A stretch of 64,000 bases of DNA from Streptomyces bungoensis (lineage in GTDB: Bacteria > Actinomycetota > Actinomycetes > Streptomycetales > Streptomycetaceae), in assembly GCF_001514215.1 (NCBI RefSeq), contig NZ_KQ948853.1, forward strand, positions 281,167 to 345,166, read 5' to 3'. Of this stretch, positions 60,694 through 64,000 are shown piece after piece. Both the position numbers and the translations under genes were made by a program. Under the pieces are notes generated by a model, which saw nothing but the letters and a program-made list of their open reading frames with translations, ran no database searches and was not told where the DNA came from. Position 1 is the stretch's first letter; each line of letters opens with the position of its first letter.

Positions 60694-61037
60694 GATATCC
60701 CCCTGATCATCTCGATGAGATCGGTTCGGCTGTAGCCCAGACGCGCCGCCTCCGCCACCAGTGCCTGCACCTGGTCCAGTAGCCCGGACCGCTGGTCGGC
60801 ACCGTCTGCAACGGTCACGCCTCGGCCTCTGCGGAACTCGAGGAGTCCCTCGTCCCGAAGACTGCGCAGGCCCCGCAGAACGGTGTTGACGTTGACGTCC
60901 AACGCCAGGGAGAGGTCACGGGCCGACGGCAGGCGGTCCCCAGGCCGGCATTCACCGTCGGTGATGGCGCGCCGGATGGCGCTCGCAACCTGCTCGTGCA
61001 GGGGCCGGGTGTCTCTCTGGTCCAAACGCAGCAGCAT
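60690..61037 (-). CDS. GntR-family repressor, YtrA-like short form
   Basis: 115 residues. Winged HTH: PLHEQVASAIRRAITDGECRPGDRLPSARDLSLALDVNVNTVLRGLRSL, then a short helical C-terminus (LLDQVQALVAEAARLGYSRTDLIEMI) as in the YtrA subfamily. Coupled to the DUF1648 gene. An inverted repeat lies just before its start. It takes the position that SdpR has next to SdpI in Bacillus, though SdpR is an ArsR-type protein, so any parallel is functional only. Confidence 0.88.
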   Translation of the reverse strand: MLLRLDQRDTRPLHEQVASAIRRAITDGECRPGDRLPSARDLSLALDVNVNTVLRGLRSLRDEGLLEFRRGRGVTVADGADQRSGLLDQVQALVAEAARLGYSRTDLIEMIRGIS

Positions 61038-61039
61038 GA

Positions 61040-61056
61040 TGCTACTGACGATAGCA
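61040..61056. promoter_or_regulatory. Inverted repeat at the GntR gene start, candidate operator
   Basis: TGCTA-N7-TAGCA sits 3 bp upstream of the GntR start codon and overlaps a TATCGT-like -10. It fits autorepression. It differs from the palindrome at the sdpC promoter. Confidence 0.55.
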
Positions 61057-61228
61057 CCATTGGGTTGATGAGTGTGGGCGCTGGCGAAAGCTCATCGGGT
61101 TTGCGTGACAAGGTTGCACCGCACCCCCGATGAATGATCAGCGCCGACCGGCTCGGCTCTCGGCTCCGGCTGGGTCACATCGGCCGAAGTCCGGCCGTCG
61201 ATGTACAGGTAGTCGTAGCTGAGGGGGC

Positions 61229-61840
61229 TCAGCCGACAGCGAGCGCCCTGAACGCATTGCGGATCCCGGTCAGCGGCCGGCGGTCGCGGGTGTAGTAGAG
61301 CTTGTTGGTCAGGAGCACGGCCCAGCGGCCCTTGGTGGGGGAGATCCACATGCCTGTTCCGGTGAAGCCGTAGTGGACCCAGATGTCCTCCTCAGCGGCG
61401 GTGCCGGGAGCGGGGTGCCAGAACAGGCCACGAGCCGGCGGGAGCTCACCCGTCTGGATCGTCAGTGAGCGCGCGGTCCACTTGCTGCCGAAATCGGCCC
61501 GGGATGGGGACATGGCAGGAGCGAGCATGTAGCGAAGGAAGGCGGTGAGGTCGTCGAGGACGGTGAAGACGCCGGCGATACCGCAGACGCCGCCCAGGAG
61601 GCGGGCCGAGAAGTCGTGGGCGACTCCCTTGAGGTGAGTGTCGGTGTCCTGGACGAGTTCGGTCGGCGCGCAGCGGGCGGCGTTTTCGGCGGGCAAGGGG
61701 CCGAAGCGAGTCGAGGTCATGCCCAGTGGCTGCCAGGTGCGGACAGCGGCCAGTTGGTCCAGGGGCCGGCCGGAGAGGTGTTCGGCGAGGTAGCCGAGGA
61801 TGAGGGCGGCCCGGTCGGTGTACGTCGGGGATGCCCCAGG
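61229..61840 (-). pseudogene. C-terminal fragment of a class C beta-lactamase-like serine hydrolase
   Basis: The frame reads YTDRAALILGYLAEHLSGRPLDQL, WQPLGMTSTRFGPL, GGVCGIAGVFTVLDDLTAFLRYML and WVHYGFTGTGMWISP, the second half of a serine hydrolase. The N-terminal SxxK half is missing; at ~61840 the sequence switches to a glycosyltransferase fragment. A frame from ATG 61720 is open, but it could not make a working enzyme. Confidence 0.75.
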
Positions 61841-62100
61841 GGATGTGGGTGATCTTGCGGCGTTCGATCTGCGGGGCGAGCTTGAGGAGGCGGTCGGCCA
61901 TCGCGTTGGTGGGGACCACGATGGCGTCGGCGGCCCTGGCTGTTTCGCGTAGCACTTGGAGCTGGTCCCGGCGGGTCTCGGCGAAGAGCAGGTCCGTACC
62001 GTGGACGAGGGCGATCCGGGGATGTGTCGGCAGAGCGTGGATGAGGGCCGGGGTGGCGCCGAACGCGAGGTGCTGCAAGTGGAGGACGTCGTGCACCCTC
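61841..62100 (-). pseudogene. Internal fragment of a GT4-type glycosyltransferase
   Basis: The frame reads HLQHLAFGATPALIHALPTHPRIALVHG, DLLFAETRRDQLQVLRETARAADAIVVP, MADRLLKLAP and KITHIPWGIPD, the N-terminal Rossmann part of a GT4 enzyme. Both the start and the donor-binding half are missing. It is joined to the serine hydrolase fragment on one side and to an opposite-strand regulator fragment on the other. Confidence 0.7.
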
Positions 62101-62898
62101 CCGAGCCTGATCGCCGACCTGCGACTGGCGGCCGGTGATGCGACGGACAGGGATGCCGTGTCCCGGCTCCTGGCCACGGCGTACCAGACGGCGACGAGCC
62201 TGCTGCTCAAGCAGCACGACCAGGGCAGCGCATGGCTCGCCGTCGGCCGGGCGATGGCAGAAGCCGAACGCTCAGGCGACCCGGTCGTTCTCGCCTCCAG
62301 CGTCCGTGTCCAGGCCCACGTCCTGGTCCGCGAGAAGCACGCCACAGAGGCTGTCACCCTGGTCCGGCACACCGCGGACCAGCTCACCGGCTCCTACGAC
62401 CGGCGTTCACCGAAGTACCTCGCCGCCGTCGGACTGCTGCTCCTACGCGGTGTGACCGCGGCCAGCAGTCGTGGTGATCGCGCGGCCACGAAGGAATTCC
62501 TCACCGAGGCGAAAGAAGTCTCGCGGTACGTCACTCTCGACCGGCCCGACGCCTGGGCCACCTTCAGCCCGACCAACGTCGCCCTGCACGAGCTGAGCGC
62601 TCTGGTGGCCTTCGGCGACGCCGGCCTCGCCCTTCAGGCGGCCCGGCCCCTCATGCGCCGGCACATCCCGGTGCCCGAACGCCGAGCCGCACTATGGGTC
62701 GAAGCGGCCCGCGCCTATAGCCAGCAGGGCCGTCTTGCTGACGGCTACCAAGCCCTGAGGATCGCCGAGACCTGCGCCGCCCAGGACATCCGCCGCCCCG
62801 ACGTCCGCCACCTGGTCGCCGACATGGCAGCCCGCGACCGCCGACGTACTCTGCCGGAACTGCACCACTTCAGTCGCCAACTGGGAGTCCCCGCGTGA
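62101..62898 (+). pseudogene. TPR-type C-terminal part of an XRE regulator, 5'-truncated
   Basis: The frame reads LIADLRLAAGDATDRDAVSRLLATAYQTA, GSAWLAVGRAMAEAERSGDP, LRGVTAASSRGDRAATKEFL and AYSQQGRLADGYQALRIAE, helical repeats normally preceded by an XRE HTH in Streptomyces. The HTH is absent since the frame begins at the glycosyltransferase junction. Its stop overlaps the GTG of the flavoprotein gene (GTGA), the arrangement seen in intact loci. Confidence 0.65.
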
Positions 62899-63449
62899 CC
62901 GAACCGACCGCCCCGGACAAGAAGCCCTTCCTGTACGTCGTCGTGTGCGCGGCGGGCGTGGCCCGTGACGTCGGCAAGCTCATCACCGCCGCCCAGGAGG
63001 CGAACTGGGATGTCGGCGTCATCGCCACACCGCAGGGATTTGGCTTCATCGATGCCACAGCGATCGAGGCACAGACCGGTTACCCGATCCGCTCCGCCTG
63101 GCGTTCACCGGGAGACCCGCGCCCCCTGCCCCCGGCGGACGCGATCGCCGTGGCTCCCGCCACCTTCAACACGATCAACAAGTGGGCCGCCGGGATCTCC
63201 GACACCCTTGCTCTGGGCATCCTGTGCGAGGCGTACGGCATGGGCATCCCGACCGTGGCTTTGCCCTACCTGAACTCCGCCCAGGCCGCCCACCCCGTCT
63301 ACCAGCAGAGCCTGGACCGGCTGCGGGGTATGGGGGTCCTGATCGGCTCCTGCGAACCGCACCGGCCGAGGGCCGGCGGCGCGGCGGAGCGCTTCCGCTG
63401 GGAGGAAGCACTGGACTTGCTGGAGCCTCTGGTCAGCACGGCGCGGTGA
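62895..63449 (+). CDS. Flavoprotein (HFCD-type, flavin-dependent decarboxylase fold)
   Basis: 184 residues starting at GTG 62895. Flavoprotein fold: FLYVVVCAAGVARDVGKLITAAQE, ADAIAVAPATFNTINKWAAGISDTLALGIL (the PxxxNTxxKxAxGIxD motif) and GIPTVALPYLN. Family members bind FMN and include peptidyl-Cys decarboxylases and phosphopantothenoylcysteine decarboxylase; this stand-alone type beside a TPR regulator is common in Streptomyces and of unknown substrate. It appears intact, though its partner regulator is truncated. Confidence 0.85.
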   Translation: MTEPTAPDKKPFLYVVVCAAGVARDVGKLITAAQEANWDVGVIATPQGFGFIDATAIEAQTGYPIRSAWRSPGDPRPLPPADAIAVAPATFNTINKWAAGISDTLALGILCEAYGMGIPTVALPYLNSAQAAHPVYQQSLDRLRGMGVLIGSCEPHRPRAGGAAERFRWEEALDLLEPLVSTAR

Positions 63450-64000
63450 CTCCGTCCGTCACTTGGTAAGAGGGTGTATCCCCACGGCTGACGGCCTCGA
63501 GACGCGAGGCCGTCCGTGCCGGAATTGCCGGTGTCGCGTGGGGGCCGCAGGCCCAGGCTGTGACGGGCTCGGTCGTGCCTGGCCGGAGTGTGCCGGTCGT
63601 GGTGTCCCCACGTGCGGGCTTGGGCGGCTCGTGCTGGATCGCTGGGGGCCTGCCGGGCAGCGAGGCGTTGGATGCGCCAGGTGAGGGTTCTGGCGGTGGA
63701 GCGGGCGTCGTCCAGGGTGCGCTGCCGTGCGGCGTGCTGGAGGAGCTGTTCGGGGTGGTGGCCGGTGGTCTCGGCTTCGGTCAGGGCGGCGGCCAGTGCG
63801 GGCCAGGCGGGGTCGTCGAGGACCTGGTCGGCGTGGTCGGGCAGGATCGCGATGATGCGCTGGGCGTGGCGTTTCATGGTGCGGGCGGGTGGCTGGCGCT
63901 GGGCCAGGGCGGCCAGCGGCTCGGCAGCAGCCTGTTGGTAGGCGGCCTGCTTCTCGATGGCCGCGAGTTCCTTGTCCGCGGTCAGGTAGTCGTTCCAGTG
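63299..64000 (-). CDS. C-terminal part of a probable relaxase/mobilisation protein (runs off the window)
   Basis: The minus-strand frame enters at 64000 and is open throughout. Segments DYLTADKELAAIEKQAAYQQAA, PPARTMKRHAQRIIAILPDHADQVLDDPAWPAL and DDARSTARTLTWRIQRLAARQ resemble the C-terminal helical region of streptomycete plasmid/ICE relaxases (family call from memory). After about 63590 the sequence loses that character, and the frame ends at 63299 inside the antisense of the flavoprotein gene, so the true C-terminus may have been replaced. The 5' end lies beyond the window. Confidence 0.5.
   Translation of the reverse strand, partial: HWNDYLTADKELAAIEKQAAYQQAAAEPLAALAQRQPPARTMKRHAQRIIAILPDHADQVLDDPAWPALAAALTEAETTGHHPEQLLQHAARQRTLDDARSTARTLTWRIQRLAARQAPSDPARAAQARTWGHHDRHTPARHDRARHSLGLRPPRDTGNSGTDGLASRGRQPWGYTLLPSDGRSHRAVLTRGSSKSSASSQRKRSAAPPALGRCGSQEPIRTPIPRSRSRLCW
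63490..63514. terminator. Terminator after the flavoprotein gene
   Basis: A perfect 10-bp stem, GACGGCCTCG with CGAGGCCGTC, around a 5-nt loop, 40 bp past the stop. Confidence 0.75.

Noticed and set aside
60690..61037. Calling the regulator SdpR
   Set aside because: Its HTH is GntR/YtrA type, not ArsR; similarity to SdpR is only positional.

Overview
The window reads as a Streptomyces chromosome segment. G+C is very high, genes use G/C-ending codons, and GTG starts and GTGA/ATGA stop-start overlaps are frequent. Gene families point the same way: XRE(DUF5753)/DUF397 pairs, SpoIIE-type PP2C phosphatases, an actinobacterial mce operon, and secreted GH81 and GH10 polysaccharidases. No rRNA, CRISPR array or intact tRNA is visible. 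All functional calls come from motif recognition; no search was run.

Positions 1-25.4 kb are ordinary core-type genes. They comprise a secreted beta-1,3-glucanase under two palindromic operators, a sodium:solute symporter, a large membrane protein, a D,D-carboxypeptidase with a huge disordered N-terminus, a GOLPH3/GPP34 protein, an XRE/DUF397 pair, two SPFH systems (slipin-glutathione peroxidase and NfeD-flotillin) either side of an M23 protein, and a signalling/membrane block (PP2C, lipid kinase, small membrane proteins, BrkB, MFS pump).

Positions 25.4-36.6 kb mix live genes with debris. Live genes include a DMT transporter, FG-GAP and fasciclin proteins, and a cytochrome b plus NuoF/ferredoxin pair. 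Debris includes two divergent genes both beheaded at one point (~26.1 kb) and remnants of a rubrerythrin, a mycothiol-dependent isomerase, an azoreductase, a PH-like protein and probably a lanthipeptide-synthetase LxmK.

Positions 36.8-50.2 kb hold a lytic transglycosylase, a membrane-tailed ECF sigma factor and a complete Mce lipid-import operon (ATPase, two YrbE permeases, MceA-F, two Mce-associated proteins) ending in a strong terminator. Next come an orphan double-glycine (type A2 lantipeptide-like) RiPP precursor with its own terminator and a GH10 xylanase with three CGAAA-N-TTTCG operators.

From 54.08 kb to the right edge the sequence is an integrative-element island. Two identical 42-bp copies of a tRNA-Arg 3' end (54076 and 56420) act as attachment-site scars. 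Between them lie remnants of a SUKH-like protein and of a DNA-methylase HTH, plus a PIN-domain toxin-antitoxin pair. Right of the second scar is the most interesting locus: an sdpC-sdpA-sdpB antimicrobial-peptide (sporulation-delaying-protein type) cassette with its own promoter, next to a GntR/DUF1648 pair that may be its regulator and immunity protein. Beyond it is a mosaic of truncated genes (serine hydrolase, glycosyltransferase, TPR regulator), a flavoprotein and part of a probable relaxase that runs off the window.
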